Of a DNA stretch of 64,000 nt, positions 37,450-47,599 are shown in pieces (within the stretch, counting starts at the first letter, position 1; the number at the start of each line of letters is the position of its first letter). A program made the translations under genes and the position numbers. Under the pieces are notes generated by a model. It was given only the letters and a program-made list of their open reading frames with translations, was not told the origin of the DNA and did not search any database. The DNA is from Legionella busanensis (GTDB lineage: Bacteria; Pseudomonadota; Gammaproteobacteria; Legionellales; Legionellaceae): assembly GCF_900461525.1 (NCBI RefSeq), contig NZ_UGOD01000001.1, forward strand, positions 3,330,001-3,394,000, written 5' to 3'.

Positions 37450-37456
37450 TATAAAT

Positions 37457-37490
37457 AATCTGCCCTTTATTTATAGATAAAGGGTAGATT
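37457..37490 (+). terminator. hairpin after the zinc dehydrogenase gene
   Basis: AATCTGCCCTTTAT and ATAAAGGGTAGATT pair with one mismatch. There is no strong T-run behind. Confidence 0.5.
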
Positions 37491-37562
37491 TAAATGCAGC
37501 TCTTTAATCCCCCATGAGGCCAGGTTATACTTTCATAATTAAATTATAAGTTAATTAGCTTA

Positions 37563-38309
37563 ATGATTAAATTTTCCACAGGGATGAGCTACCTTTTACT
37601 AGGCATGGTAAATTTACCGACAAAAGGACTTAAACGCTTTGTCATTTTACCTATTTTTTTTAATCTTCTTGTTTTTATCGGCCTTTTTTATCTTTTTTAT
37701 CATTATCTATTTCCTCTCTCTAATTATTATATTAATCAGCTACCTTCTTGGCTGAGCTTCTTAAGTACTATTTTCATGATTTTTTTTATTTTAAGTTGCT
37801 TTCTCTTTTTCTTAACAACATTCACTATTGTATTTAACCTGATTGCTGCGCCTTTTAATGGCATTTTAGCTGAGCGTGCTCAATATCTATTACGTAATCA
37901 AATGATTCCTGAATTAACTTATTCAGAAATTACAGTGCGGACTATTAAGCGTCAAATACAATTTATTGGTTATTTTTTGCCGCGCTTTATTGGTATGTGT
38001 TTTCTTTTTTTTATCCCTTTTATCCATCCTTTTTTTCCTTTCATTTGGTTTGCATTCAATTCCTGGATTTTAAGTATGCAATATCAAGATTATGCCATGG
38101 ATAATAATTTAGTTGATTTCAAAACTATGCGGCAATTAATGAGGCAAAACAAAGAAGAATCTTTTGGTTTTGGTTTTCTAATTAATGGTATTAGCTTCAT
38201 ACCTATTTTAAATATAGTTAGTATGCCCGCTGGTGTCATAGGTGGTGTCTTAATGTTTTGTGATAGGCACAGCCAGAAACTACCGCCTATACTGATTAAA
38301 AAACAATAG
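37563..38309 (+). CDS. EI24-domain inner membrane protein (CysZ-like)
   Basis: A 248-residue membrane protein with four main hydrophobic stretches (about 25-55, 70-105, 138-175 and 205-235). It has the EI24/CysZ signature IAAPFNGILAERAQ and SWILSMQYQDYAMDNN. CysZ imports sulphate in other bacteria; that role is only possible here because no cys genes are nearby. It starts at ATG 37563 and stands apart from cbpA by about 60 bases. Confidence 0.8.
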   Translation: MIKFSTGMSYLLLGMVNLPTKGLKRFVILPIFFNLLVFIGLFYLFYHYLFPLSNYYINQLPSWLSFLSTIFMIFFILSCFLFFLTTFTIVFNLIAAPFNGILAERAQYLLRNQMIPELTYSEITVRTIKRQIQFIGYFLPRFIGMCFLFFIPFIHPFFPFIWFAFNSWILSMQYQDYAMDNNLVDFKTMRQLMRQNKEESFGFGFLINGISFIPILNIVSMPAGVIGGVLMFCDRHSQKLPPILIKKQ

Positions 38310-38382
38310 ACTTTTATTTAAATTAGATAGGTTAATTTAAGATAACTTAAAAAATTAAATACTTATTTTAGTGAAGAAAATT

Positions 38383-39321
38383 ATGGAATATAAAGACTAT
38401 TATAAAATAATGGGACTTGATAGAAATGTAAGCCAAGAAGAAATAAAACGGGCCTATCGAAAACTCGCGCGTAAATATCACCCTGATGTAAGTAAAGAGC
38501 CTAATGCTGAGAGTAAATTTAAAGAACTTGGTGAAGCTTATGAAGTATTAAAAGATCCAGAAAAACGAGCCAAGTATGATCAATTTGGGCAATATTGGCA
38601 AAATCCTAATGCTGGAGCCTCTGGTAGACAGGGTGAGCAATCTAATTATCAATACTCACACTCTTTTGATCAAGGTAGCGCTGCCGATTTTGAAGAATTT
38701 CTTAATAGTATTTTTAAACAGCGTCAACAGCAAGAATATGATTATTTTGAGGAGTCTTTAGATATTCACGCTAAAATAACAATTAGCCTTGAAGATAGCT
38801 TTCATGGTACTGAAAAAATGTTACAGTTACAAAAACCTGTTATGGCTCAACCAGGTTGGCCAGAGTATGAGACACGAGCTATCAAAGTAAAGATTCCTAA
38901 AGGGGTCACAGACAAACAGCAAATTCGCTTAAAAGGTCAAGGGAATGAAGGTAGAAAACATCACAAGGGCGATTTATATATCGAAATTAATATTGCTCCT
39001 CATCCTTGGTTTAAATTAGAAAAAAAAGATATTCACTTAGAATTACCTATAACACCTTGGGAAGCAACCCTAGGCGCTTCAGTTCAAGTACCAACTCTAG
39101 GCGGACCGGTGCGGCTTAAATTACCTAAATTGTCACAAACTGGTAAGCAAATGCGCCTTAAAGCTAGAGGTTTACCAGGAAATCCAGCAGGGGATCAGTT
39201 AATTACTTTAAAAATTGTTATTCCAACCACTGAAAATAATGAAGTTAATAAATTATATGAGCAAATTGCTGCCTTAACAAAATTTAATCCCCGTCAAAGT
39301 TTAGGAGTAAGTGATGACTAG
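38383..39321 (+). CDS. cbpA: DnaJ-type co-chaperone CbpA
   Basis: A co-chaperone of DnaK of about 312 residues. The N-terminal J domain has [11 protein letters not shown] with the HPD tripeptide. A Gly/Gln-rich linker and two C-terminal beta domains follow ([37 protein letters not shown]). There is no zinc finger, which separates it from DnaJ. ATG 38383 is preferred to the in-frame GTG at 38371, since [12 protein letters not shown] is the usual N-terminus. Its end overlaps the next gene by 11 bases. Confidence 0.93.
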   Translation: MEYKDYYKIMGLDRNVSQEEIKRAYRKLARKYHPDVSKEPNAESKFKELGEAYEVLKDPEKRAKYDQFGQYWQNPNAGASGRQGEQSNYQYSHSFDQGSAADFEEFLNSIFKQRQQQEYDYFEESLDIHAKITISLEDSFHGTEKMLQLQKPVMAQPGWPEYETRAIKVKIPKGVTDKQQIRLKGQGNEGRKHHKGDLYIEINIAPHPWFKLEKKDIHLELPITPWEATLGASVQVPTLGGPVRLKLPKLSQTGKQMRLKARGLPGNPAGDQLITLKIVIPTTENNEVNKLYEQIAALTKFNPRQSLGVSDD

Positions 39322-39619
39322 AAATCAGAATAAAACTCAATTCCCTGAATGTGAGGAACACTTTTATTTATCTTTGCAAGAGATCACCTATTCTTTCGGG
39401 GTTTCACAAGCAACTATTTTAGAAATCATAGATGAAGGCATTATTTCTGCCACAAAAGATGAGCAAGACGAATTACAATTTGATCACGAAGCTTTTCGGC
39501 GTATTCGTACTGTTTTAAAATTAAACAGAGACTTAGGCGTTAATCTAGCCGGCGCTGGCTTAGCCTTAGAGTTATTAACTGAAATTGAGCGTCTAAGACA
39601 TTTGCTTGAAAGAAAATAA
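39311..39619 (+). CDS. cbpM: CbpA modulator CbpM (MerR-like)
   Basis: A 102-residue helix-turn-helix protein of the CbpM group, which binds the J domain of CbpA and inhibits it. It reads [18 protein letters not shown], then [20 protein letters not shown], ending in a leucine-rich tail. It is coupled to cbpA by an overlap, which is the standard arrangement. Confidence 0.9.
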   Translation: MMTRNQNKTQFPECEEHFYLSLQEITYSFGVSQATILEIIDEGIISATKDEQDELQFDHEAFRRIRTVLKLNRDLGVNLAGAGLALELLTEIERLRHLLERK

Positions 39620-39733
39620 TATGAAGTTATGATTTCCAGTTGTTACTGACCGTTAGTTTCTTGCTGTAGTTATTCTCTCGAGGGTAGGCTTGAAAACAAA
39701 ACATATTAAGGATTTAAAAGAAGGAATAAGTGC

Positions 39734-40273
39734 ATGAAAAAAATATCCATTTTAATAAGTCTACTTTTTATAAACTTAAGTTACGCTGATGAACCAAATG
39801 ATCAATCACTTAAGGAATATTGTGAGCAATCAAGCGGTCAAGTTGAACGTATGCCGGCTCAATTTAGTACTAAAACTGGTTTAGTAGAAGGCTTTAGTAA
39901 AGATTTCTGTACGTTCAAAATCGATGGTGGTTTTATTGCTGTAGGGTTAGGAACCTTTGCATCAACATCGCCTAATATCGCGGCAACCTTTATTAAACAA
40001 TTACCGCCTATCTCTCATGACTCTCCTTTATTTAAAGGCAAATACGAAAATCCATCTCTTAATTTTTGTAAAAATATAGGGGGAGCCAGTATTGCATTTC
40101 TTGCTAATGGCGGTTTTAGTAATGCATTAGGACAGACAGATATGTGTGTTTTCGGCGATGGCTCAATGGTGAGTGGTTGGTCGCTAATTTATATTGCTAA
40201 CGGCAGGAAAGGCTACCATCTAGTAAGGGATAAGATAAAAGCTGAACCTTTAGCTATCAAAATGCCAAGCTAG
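39734..40273 (+). CDS. secreted DUF333-like protein
   Basis: A 179-residue exported protein with signal peptide MKKISILISLLFINLSYA. Two similar halves are visible: CEQSSGQVERM...FCTFKIDGGFIAVG and CKNIGGASIAFLANGG...MCVFGDGSMVSGW. The second matches the DUF333 pattern (C-x3-GG, then C-x-F-x-DGS), a small periplasmic domain of unknown function. The four cysteines could form two disulphides. The gene is monocistronic. Confidence 0.7.
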   Translation: MKKISILISLLFINLSYADEPNDQSLKEYCEQSSGQVERMPAQFSTKTGLVEGFSKDFCTFKIDGGFIAVGLGTFASTSPNIAATFIKQLPPISHDSPLFKGKYENPSLNFCKNIGGASIAFLANGGFSNALGQTDMCVFGDGSMVSGWSLIYIANGRKGYHLVRDKIKAEPLAIKMPS

Positions 40274-40323
40274 GATTACGGTCTAAAACTAAAATTTGGT
40301 AAAAGATTAAGCTTAAGTTTAGG

Positions 40324-40418
40324 TTGCAAGAAAATAAGAGCAAGAAACCCAATATAGTTATCTATGTGCACATCCCCATCTACCTGGGGACAGGCTTCGC
40401 AGCATTATTTTCTTGCAA
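40324..40418. repeat. inverted repeat downstream of the DUF333-like gene
   Basis: TTGCAAGAAAATAA (40324-40337) and TTATTTTCTTGCAA (40405-40418) are exact inverted copies 67 bases apart. The DNA between is more G+C-rich than its flanks. It could be a mobile-element or repeat end. Confidence 0.55.
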
Positions 40419-40457
40419 GACGTACGACTGCCTCGTGACAAAGTTAATCACTTATGA

Positions 40458-40736
40458 TTATCTTTCATCACACACCGTGTAGTATCCATGTCGGTATGGA
40501 TTACTACGCGCTCTAAATATGTAATCGCGGCAAGATTGACCACGCTCATCACGATAGCGCTTATCTAGACGAAAAGCAAAATCATTAAAATTCATATCCT
40601 GTTGCCATTCTCGTTCTTGACGAGCCCGGTCTTGAGCATCCATTTTGTTTAAATACTTACTAAGCTTACTAGCATAACCAATAGAAACAAAAAGAGTTGT
40701 TAGAAAAGCCATAAGAAAAATAAATTTTTTAGCCAT
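40458..40736 (-). CDS. small exported hypothetical protein
   Basis: A 92-residue frame with an N-terminal signal or anchor helix (MAKKFIFLMAFLTTLFVSIG). The remainder is highly charged and Arg-rich (AQDRARQEREWQQDMNF) and contains two cysteines (GQSCRDYIF and YTVCDER). I recognise no family. It lies convergent to the DUF333-like gene. Confidence 0.6.
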   Translation of the reverse strand: MAKKFIFLMAFLTTLFVSIGYASKLSKYLNKMDAQDRARQEREWQQDMNFNDFAFRLDKRYRDERGQSCRDYIFRARSNPYRHGYYTVCDER

Positions 40737-40804
40737 AATACTCTTAATTAAAACAACAGAGACAATATTAAAACATAAAAATAAAATTTAAACAAATTGT
40801 TCCT

Positions 40805-41000
40805 ACCCATGCCTACTTAGTGCGGCTTGTCGGCAGGAGCCAGGAAAGGGTTAAATCATAGGTTCCGCAAACAAGTCGCAGAACGCAAAGGAAGGTGAAA
40901 ACAAGCGTAGGTTGAGCTAAACGAAGCAAGCGTAGGGTAGTAGCCTGGGTGAAACAACGTGAAACCCGAGTTTCGTCCTATAGGCCTGCACCCAGGCTAC
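40805..41000. repeat. G+C-richer repeat region with terminal hairpin
   Basis: About 200 bases with higher G+C than their surroundings and repeated AAGCGTAGG units. The ends GTAGCCTGGGTG (40940-40951) and CACCCAGGCTAC (40989-41000) are perfect inverted copies. The hairpin sits just after thyA on the minus strand and may end that operon. Confidence 0.6.
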
Positions 41001-41023
41001 TTAGTCTTTTATAAATTTAATCC

Positions 41024-41818
41024 CTATACTGCAATAGGCGCTTTTATAGTAGGATGCGATTGATAATTTTTAAAACTAAAATCTTCAAATTTATAATCGA
41101 ATAAAGATGAAGGATGGCGATGAATAACTAGCTCAGGTAAAGGAAATGGCTCTCTTCCTAACTGAATTTGCGCTTGCTCTAGATGGTTTGTATATAAATG
41201 GCAATCGCCGCCTGTCCAAACAAAATCCCCTACATCAAGATTACATTGCTGAGCAATCATATAAGTCAATAATGAATAAGAGGCAATATTAAAAGGGACC
41301 CCTAAAAAGACATCAGCTGAGCGTTGATATAGCTGACAAGACAGTTTCCCTTGTGCAACATAAAATTGAAATAAAGCGTGACAAGGCATTAAAGCCATTT
41401 TATCTAACTCACCCACGTTCCAAGCACTTACAATCAGACGTCTTGAATCAGGATTTGTTTTAATCTGCTCTAAGAGCTCAGCTAATTGATCAATACTACG
41501 GCCATCAGAAGTTGGCCAACTACGCCATTGTCGTCCATAAACGGGGCCTAAATTACCTTGATCATCGGCCCATTCATCCCAGATGGTAACACCATTGTCA
41601 TTTAAATAAGCGGTATTTGTATCACCACGCAAAAACCACAGCAATTCATGAATAATACTGCGCACATGTAATTTTTTGGTAGTTACTAAAGGAAACCCAG
41701 CCGCTAAATTAAAACGCATCTGGTAGCCAAAAACAGATAATGTACCAGTCCCTGTCCGATCTGATTTCTCAGTACCATGTTGTAAAATATGTTTTAATAA
41801 CGCTAAATATGTTTGCAT
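41024..41818 (-). CDS. thyA: thymidylate synthase
   Basis: Converts dUMP to dTMP with methylene-tetrahydrofolate. The 264-residue length is standard. [13 protein letters not shown] carries the active-site cysteine, and [20 protein letters not shown] and [11 protein letters not shown] are signature blocks. Its ATG overlaps the end of lgt by 16 bases, so the two are translated from one transcript. Confidence 0.98.
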   Translation of the reverse strand: MQTYLALLKHILQHGTEKSDRTGTGTLSVFGYQMRFNLAAGFPLVTTKKLHVRSIIHELLWFLRGDTNTAYLNDNGVTIWDEWADDQGNLGPVYGRQWRSWPTSDGRSIDQLAELLEQIKTNPDSRRLIVSAWNVGELDKMALMPCHALFQFYVAQGKLSCQLYQRSADVFLGVPFNIASYSLLTYMIAQQCNLDVGDFVWTGGDCHLYTNHLEQAQIQLGREPFPLPELVIHRHPSSLFDYKFEDFSFKNYQSHPTIKAPIAV

Positions 41819-42585
41819 CGTCTATTCCACCATAACCAAAATCCTGCAGCAAGCATAGGAATGGATAATAACTGTCCCATGGTTAACCAATTAAACGCAA
41901 TAAACCCGACTTGAGCATCCGGTTCTCGGAAAAACTCAATAATTAAGCGACTGCAAGCATACCCAATTAAAAAAATAGCAGATACGCAGCCTTGAGGCCT
42001 CGGTTTTGCAGCATACCACCAAACTAAAATAAATAGTCCAATTCCTTCTAGCCCAAATTCATAAAGTTGAGAAGGGTGACGAGGTAAGCCATCTGAATGT
42101 GGAAAAATCATAGCCCAAGGTACGTCAGTTACCCGTCCCCATAACTCACCATTAATAAAATTTCCTAATCGGCCAGCAGCAAGTCCTAAAGGTACCAAAG
42201 GTGCTACAAAATCACCAATTTCTAAAAATGACTTCTTTATTTTACGTGAATACAAAGTTAGAGCTACAACAACGCCTAACAATCCACCATGAAATGCCAT
42301 CCCACCTTCCCATAATTTAAAAAATATAAGGGGATTACTAATGAATTGGTGGGTATTATAAAATAGCATGTATCCTAATCTACCGCCTAAAATAACCCCT
42401 AGAGCAGCATAAAAAATTAGATCGCTGATTTGCTCACTTGTCCAATTTAAGTGATAACGTTTAGCACGCCAATGAGCTAAACCCCAGGCCGCTGTAATGC
42501 CAAATAAATACATTAAGCCATACCAATGTACTTTTAACGGTCCAATAGAAAATGCAACTGGATCAATAGCAGGATAAGTGAGCAT
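41803..42585 (-). CDS. lgt: prolipoprotein diacylglyceryl transferase
   Basis: Inner membrane enzyme that adds diacylglycerol from phosphatidylglycerol to the lipobox cysteine of prelipoproteins. A 260-residue protein with seven hydrophobic segments. The signature [17 protein letters not shown] and the HGGLLG segment with the essential His are present. Overlaps thyA, as in many gammaproteobacteria. Confidence 0.97.
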   Translation of the reverse strand: MLTYPAIDPVAFSIGPLKVHWYGLMYLFGITAAWGLAHWRAKRYHLNWTSEQISDLIFYAALGVILGGRLGYMLFYNTHQFISNPLIFFKLWEGGMAFHGGLLGVVVALTLYSRKIKKSFLEIGDFVAPLVPLGLAAGRLGNFINGELWGRVTDVPWAMIFPHSDGLPRHPSQLYEFGLEGIGLFILVWWYAAKPRPQGCVSAIFLIGYACSRLIIEFFREPDAQVGFIAFNWLTMGQLLSIPMLAAGFWLWWNRRCKHI

Positions 42586-42721
42586 ATTCTTACCTCAAGT
42601 TATGTGCAGGATTTTGCTAAATTGCTGGAAAAAATAATTAATTCTTTAAAGTATCTAAGGTTAAATACTTACATATTAAAAATTAAACAACACTAATATT
42701 ATTAATTATGACGCAATAAAA

Positions 42722-43528
42722 CTACAATGCTAACTGGATACTTGTTATAAGTAAAATTACTATAAAAACATATTCTAAATGTTTTTGAGAAAGAAGATAA
42801 GTCAGTTTCGCTCCCCAGAAAGCACTAAAGATACTAGGCAAAGCAACACATAATACTGCTGGCCAATAAACATAGCCCGTACTATAAGCGGGAAGTGCTG
42901 CTTCAGAAAAGCCAATTACTATAAACATAATAGTACCAACAATAGCGGCAGTCATAATACATAAAGCGGCTATAGGCGTGATTTTTTTTATATTTAAGCC
43001 ACAGTAAGACAGATAGGGAATAATAAGCACGCCACCGCCAATACCTAATAAACCAGAAATTAGCCCAATAAAAAAACTAATTAAAATATTTAAGGCAGTA
43101 GGTGGATAATGTGGTGTAGGTTGACTGAGTTTAAAGTTAAATATTCTCTCTATAGCAATCAGTAAAAGAAAAAAAGCCAATATTCTTTCTAACCAAATAA
43201 CCGGTAAATAATTAGATAATAAAACGCCAACAAAGGCACCCATAAAAATACCTGGGGCTAGCTTAAGAAAAGCCGACCATAAAATGGTACCTTGTCGATA
43301 ATGCGCCCGTACCGTTGCTTGGGAAATGAATAGAATAATTGCAAGAGAGGTGCCTGTGGCTAAATGAATAGCTAAGTCTGCGGGCATTTTGCCTATGTAT
43401 TGAAAAATAAAGAGTAAAGCAGGCACAATAATAATTCCGCCGCCAATACCTATCATACCTGACATTAAACCGGCGACAATGCCAGTAAAACTATAAAGAG
43501 CACCCGTTAGAAAGGTAATTAACATCAT
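42722..43528 (-). CDS. TauE/SafE-family sulphite/anion exporter
   Basis: A 268-residue integral membrane protein with about eight segments. The duplicated motif SGMIGIGGGIIIVPALL near the start and SGLLGIGGGVLIIPYLSY in the middle are typical of this family. The substrate is unknown; family members move sulphonates, sulphite or other small anions. It touches the ptsP stop by one base (43528), so it is translated downstream of ptsP in the same operon. Confidence 0.9.
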   Translation of the reverse strand: MMLITFLTGALYSFTGIVAGLMSGMIGIGGGIIIVPALLFIFQYIGKMPADLAIHLATGTSLAIILFISQATVRAHYRQGTILWSAFLKLAPGIFMGAFVGVLLSNYLPVIWLERILAFFLLLIAIERIFNFKLSQPTPHYPPTALNILISFFIGLISGLLGIGGGVLIIPYLSYCGLNIKKITPIAALCIMTAAIVGTIMFIVIGFSEAALPAYSTGYVYWPAVLCVALPSIFSAFWGAKLTYLLSQKHLEYVFIVILLITSIQLAL

Positions 43529-45822
43529 TATATTCTGCCAGCTCTAATTAAGCCGCCTAGACCTTCATCTTCTAACGCTTTTTGTAAATAAAGTCTTATT
43601 TCAACAGCATGCTCTAATTCTAATACATCAGCCAGCACTTTTCGTGCTTTAGCTAGAGAAATATTACGCACTACCCATTTTATTCGCGGTAGACTTGTTG
43701 AATTCATACTTAATGTATCAAAGCCCATAGCGATTAGTAGAACTACCGCCAAGGGATCGCTAGCCATTTCGCCACAAATACTTACTTCAATACCTGCGGC
43801 ATGGCCGCCTTCTACTATTTTTATGAGAGACCGTAGCATTGCAGGATGAAATGAATCATATATATTCGCTACACGAGAATTATTCCTATCTACAGCCAGT
43901 AAATACTGCGTTAAATCATTGCTTCCTACCGAAATAAAATCAACACGCTTGGCTAAATCTTTTGCTAAATAAACAGCCGCCGGCACTTCAATCATCACAC
44001 CTAATTTAGGTTTTTCAATAACACAGCCTTCTTCTAGTAATTCTTGAAATGCTTGTTCAATCAATAATGCTGCTTCTTCCACTTCACTCAAACTGGTTAT
44101 CATAGGCAGCATAATACGCAAATTATTTAAATCGACACTCGCTCGCATCATGGCGCGGACTTGAATCAGAAAAACGTCAGGATGATCAAGAGTCACTCTT
44201 ATACCACGCCAACCTAAATAAGGATTATCTTCCTTTACTGGAAAATAAGGTAAAATTTTATCACCGCCAATATCTAAAGTACGCATGGTTACCAATCTAG
44301 GTGCAAAGGCTTTTAATATTTGACGATAGATAATATGCTGTTCATCTTCAGAAGGAAAACGATCGCGACTCATAAAAGGAACTTCAGAACGATAAAGGCC
44401 TACTCCTTCTGCCCCAACACTCATAGATAATCCAGCATCCATTGCCAACCCTGTATTAACTTGTAGTGAAATTTTAAAATTATCAAGTGTTTCTGCTGGT
44501 TTATCTCGTAAGCTTTCTAAGCTTTGATTTAACTCTAACTCTTCACGAGCTAGTTTTTTAAATTCCGCAAGTAAAACACGTGAGGGGGAGACATAAATAT
44601 GGCCTAAAAAGCCATCAACAATAACAGCTCGATTAGATAGTGTTTCTAATTTAAGACCTCGTACACCCATAATGGTAGGAACACCTAGAGCGCGAGCTAA
44701 AATGGCAACGTGTGAATTATTCGATCCTTTAGCTGAAACAATTCCCACTAATTGCCCTTCTGGCACTTCAGCTAATACAGACGCTGTAATTTCTTCACCA
44801 ACTAAAATTGTGCGTCTAGGATAGGTAATTTCTATTCGCTGTGAGAGTTGTAATTCAGCAAGCACGCGTCGTCCTAAATCTCTAAAGTCACTTGCTCGCT
44901 CTTGCAAGTACTCATCTTCCATACTTTCAAATTGCTGCACATGTTTACGTATAACAACAGATAAAGCAGCTTGAGCGCTTAGCTTTTCAGCTTGAATAAC
45001 AGAGATCACTTCCGCACCTAAACTGTCTTTATCTAAGATGCGAATATAAACATCAAATAAGGCTTGCTCGTCTTCTGCAACAGTTGCTTTCATACGCCTA
45101 CTTAATCGTTGCATATCTTCACGAGCTGATTGAAGTGCTTTTAAGAAAATATCTATTTCAGCTTCAATATCCTCAACCATATGACGTGGTACAGAATCAA
45201 TATCTGCAGGCGCATAAATAACGACAGCGCGCCCAATACCTACGCCAGGTACACAACCAATTCCAGATAAAGCTATATGCGCAGGTAGTTCAGCTTTTTT
45301 GGCACCTAAAGGCTTAGGTTGAGTTAATTGAGCTAGTTCCCCTGTTGCCTCAGCATGCGCAATAATACCACCTAATTGTGCTGCTAAAGTAATTAAAAAC
45401 GCTTCCTCTGCGTCATCAAAATAGCGTTGTTCTGTTTGTTGTACAGTGATAACACCATAGAGCTTACGATGCTGGATAATGGGAACGCCTAAAAAAGCGT
45501 TTAGATGTTCCTCACCTAAAAGAGGATTTTTATGAAATTCAGAATGCAAATGTGCATCAATAATATTAATAGGTTCTTCACGCCTACCGACTAGCCCAAT
45601 AATACCACTATCTAAACCTACTCTAACTTTAGATTCAGCATATTTATTCAAGCCTTCAGTTGCGATTAAAACATATTCAGCATGTTTATTGTCTATTAAA
45701 TAAACAGACACAGCATCTGCGGCTAAAGCTTTATGCAAACGCTGCACGAGAATAGCTAAAGCCTCAGATAAGTGATTAGCAGTTGTAACATCCTGTACAA
45801 TTCGTTTTAAAATTTTTAACAT
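43528..45822 (-). CDS. ptsP: PTS enzyme I-Ntr (phosphoenolpyruvate-protein phosphotransferase)
   Basis: A 764-residue sensor of the nitrogen phosphotransferase system. Residues 1-150 form a GAF domain. The phospho-His lies in GSNNSHVAILARALGVPTIMG; the PEP-binding barrel has TLDIGGDKILPY and DFISVGSNDLTQYLLAVDRN with ICGEMASDP. It starts one base after rppH ends. No ptsN or ptsO is in view. Confidence 0.96.
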   Translation of the reverse strand: MLKILKRIVQDVTTANHLSEALAILVQRLHKALAADAVSVYLIDNKHAEYVLIATEGLNKYAESKVRVGLDSGIIGLVGRREEPINIIDAHLHSEFHKNPLLGEEHLNAFLGVPIIQHRKLYGVITVQQTEQRYFDDAEEAFLITLAAQLGGIIAHAEATGELAQLTQPKPLGAKKAELPAHIALSGIGCVPGVGIGRAVVIYAPADIDSVPRHMVEDIEAEIDIFLKALQSAREDMQRLSRRMKATVAEDEQALFDVYIRILDKDSLGAEVISVIQAEKLSAQAALSVVIRKHVQQFESMEDEYLQERASDFRDLGRRVLAELQLSQRIEITYPRRTILVGEEITASVLAEVPEGQLVGIVSAKGSNNSHVAILARALGVPTIMGVRGLKLETLSNRAVIVDGFLGHIYVSPSRVLLAEFKKLAREELELNQSLESLRDKPAETLDNFKISLQVNTGLAMDAGLSMSVGAEGVGLYRSEVPFMSRDRFPSEDEQHIIYRQILKAFAPRLVTMRTLDIGGDKILPYFPVKEDNPYLGWRGIRVTLDHPDVFLIQVRAMMRASVDLNNLRIMLPMITSLSEVEEAALLIEQAFQELLEEGCVIEKPKLGVMIEVPAAVYLAKDLAKRVDFISVGSNDLTQYLLAVDRNNSRVANIYDSFHPAMLRSLIKIVEGGHAAGIEVSICGEMASDPLAVVLLIAMGFDTLSMNSTSLPRIKWVVRNISLAKARKVLADVLELEHAVEIRLYLQKALEDEGLGGLIRAGRI

Positions 45823-46347
45823 TTATGAACTATGATTACCTCGCTTGCGACGCATACCAAAAGGTGTACGACGTTTTTTTAACAGGTGCTCTAACTCCTT
45901 CATGGCTTGAGCATAGACTTGTCTTTTAAAAAAAATCACCTGTTCCTGAGGTTCGTGATAATCAATCCAACGCCAGCTGTCAAATTCTGGCGAATCACTT
46001 AGATCAAGACGTACCTTCTGTTCACAAGCAATTAACCTAAGTAAATACCATTTCTGTTTCTGGCCAATTACTAATGGCTCACTTCCATGTCGTAAGTATT
46101 GTTTAGGCAAGCGATATTTTAACCATCGCTTTGTTACCCCTATAATTTCTATATCTTCTTTATCTAAGCCTATTTCCTCGCGTAGTTCACGATACATTGC
46201 TTCAAGCGCCGTTTCACCTGCAATTAAACCGCCTTGCGGAAATTGCCAAGCATCATGGCCGTTACGCCGCCCCCAAAAAACTCTACCGGAATCATTAACT
46301 AAAATAATTCCTACATTAAGCCTATAACCGGCTCGATCAATCACCAT
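45823..46347 (-). CDS. rppH: RNA pyrophosphohydrolase
   Basis: Removes pyrophosphate from the 5' end of mRNA, opening it to degradation. The Nudix box is GGLIAGETALEAMYRELREE. The family N-terminus MVIDRAGYRLNVGIILVN begins at ATG 46347; an 18-residue extension to 46401 is possible but is not usual in the family. HGSEPLVIGQKQKWYLL and a basic tail follow. First gene of rppH-ptsP-TauE. Confidence 0.93.
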   Translation of the reverse strand: MVIDRAGYRLNVGIILVNDSGRVFWGRRNGHDAWQFPQGGLIAGETALEAMYRELREEIGLDKEDIEIIGVTKRWLKYRLPKQYLRHGSEPLVIGQKQKWYLLRLIACEQKVRLDLSDSPEFDSWRWIDYHEPQEQVIFFKRQVYAQAMKELEHLLKKRRTPFGMRRKRGNHSS

Positions 46348-46401
46348 TTGATTACTATTTACATATAAGTCATTAATTCGTGATTTTTCCATAAAGTGCA
46401 A

Positions 46402-46757
46402 GACTTTGGCAATTACTCTCTATGTTAATTTAAGCACAAGGAAAAATATTATACGGTGTAAGAAAAAAATTCGTATTTCTTTAAGCGTTTTTTTGATAAT
46501 TTTGGTGTTTACAATTCTGTAAAAAAATTTTGAATAATTTGAGGGCAATTAAAATATAAATAAATCAATTTGGATTTAAAAAATTCCAAATATAAATAAA
46601 ATTAACAACTTACAAAAAAAATAAACTTTATTTAAAATTAGGCGCCAAAAAACAGTAAATTTACAGTTTTGTAACAAGTTATTGAACATATTTGTTTCAC
46701 ATCACATAAATATTTGCTATGATGCCAGCGATTTTTTCAAACATATGGAGAAAAATT
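46402..46757. other. AT-rich intergenic region with promoter
   Basis: Holds no gene. TGCTATGAT at 46715-46723 is an extended -10 element (TG then TATGAT), about 35 bases before the start of the next gene. Confidence 0.45.
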
Positions 46758-47417
46758 ATGGCATTATTTAAATTTAAAACACCAGAAATCAATTTTAGAA
46801 ATTTTTTAAAAAATAATTGGAAAAGTGCTGCTGCAATCGGTCTAACTGTTGCAGGCGCAGTAGGTGTTGGCTTACTATGTGCATTCTTCCCACCAGCAAT
46901 TCCTTTTATCGCTGGTATTACTGTTTTCGGTGTGGCTCCTTTCGCAGGCTTAGCTTCAATGTCTGTCGTTGCAGCTTCTTTCGCAGCTGCTGGTATTGCT
47001 GCTGCTGCAGTGGTTGGTTTTTCAGCTATCGTTAATGCAGTGACTAAAATTTCTAACTTATTGGATAACTTATTCCGTAGTAAGAAAACTCACGTTACAG
47101 ACTTCAAACATGAAGAAATTGTAACGACTGCTAGTCCTTTTAACAACCCTGCATTAAAACGCAATAGTCATGGTCATGATTCTAACGCAGCAAATAATTC
47201 TACTTTAGGTGAGGAAGAGCCATTGATTCGTAAAGGTGGCCGTCCTGTAGAGATCACTCCTCCTACGACTGCTCCTATTACTAAAGTTGAAGACTTAGGA
47301 ACAACTAATAAGCGTTATGGTTTCCTTCAAGAAACTCCTGTTGACGCTAAAGTCTTAACAGATACAAATGTTGAAGTAACTTCACACGAATCACTTGTTG
47401 TCAATGGTCCTAAGTAA
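46758..47417 (+). CDS. membrane-hairpin hypothetical protein, candidate effector
   Basis: A protein of about 219 residues; ATG 46758 follows GGAG by seven bases and is preferred to the in-frame ATG at 46719. A short basic N-terminus is followed by a long Ala/Gly/Val-rich hydrophobic hairpin (about 22-90: AAAIGLTVAGAVGVGLLCAF, VAASFAAAGIAAAAVVGFSA). The C-terminal 120 residues are hydrophilic and unstructured-looking. This bilobed hydrophobic layout recalls bacterial proteins inserted into host membranes. No family recognised. A strong terminator follows. Confidence 0.65.
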   Translation: MALFKFKTPEINFRNFLKNNWKSAAAIGLTVAGAVGVGLLCAFFPPAIPFIAGITVFGVAPFAGLASMSVVAASFAAAGIAAAAVVGFSAIVNAVTKISNLLDNLFRSKKTHVTDFKHEEIVTTASPFNNPALKRNSHGHDSNAANNSTLGEEEPLIRKGGRPVEITPPTTAPITKVEDLGTTNKRYGFLQETPVDAKVLTDTNVEVTSHESLVVNGPK

Positions 47418-47431
47418 TTTAATTTACTTCA

Positions 47432-47467
47432 GTATATGTTGAGCTTGTGCTCAACATATACTTTTTT
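47432..47467 (+). terminator. strong rho-independent terminator
   Basis: GTATATGTTGAGC pairs perfectly with GCTCAACATATAC around TTGT, then TTTTTT. Confidence 0.92.
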
Positions 47468-47599
47468 ACCAAGCCTTAATTTCTCTTCATCTCTTCAATC
47501 AGTAAACCAATTTGTTCTATAAAAAAAGTCAAGAGTAAGCAGTATTTCGCTAACAAATGAATTATAATCTGTCATTTTCTTGATAGGACAGGGTTAAGT

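Noticed and set aside
45823-46401. Longer rppH start at 46401
   Set aside because: The usual family N-terminus MVIDRAGYRLNVG begins at 46347; the extension has no family support.
46719-46757. N-terminal extension of the membrane-hairpin protein
   Set aside because: GGAG lies seven bases before ATG 46758, and the promoter -10 element overlaps the extension.
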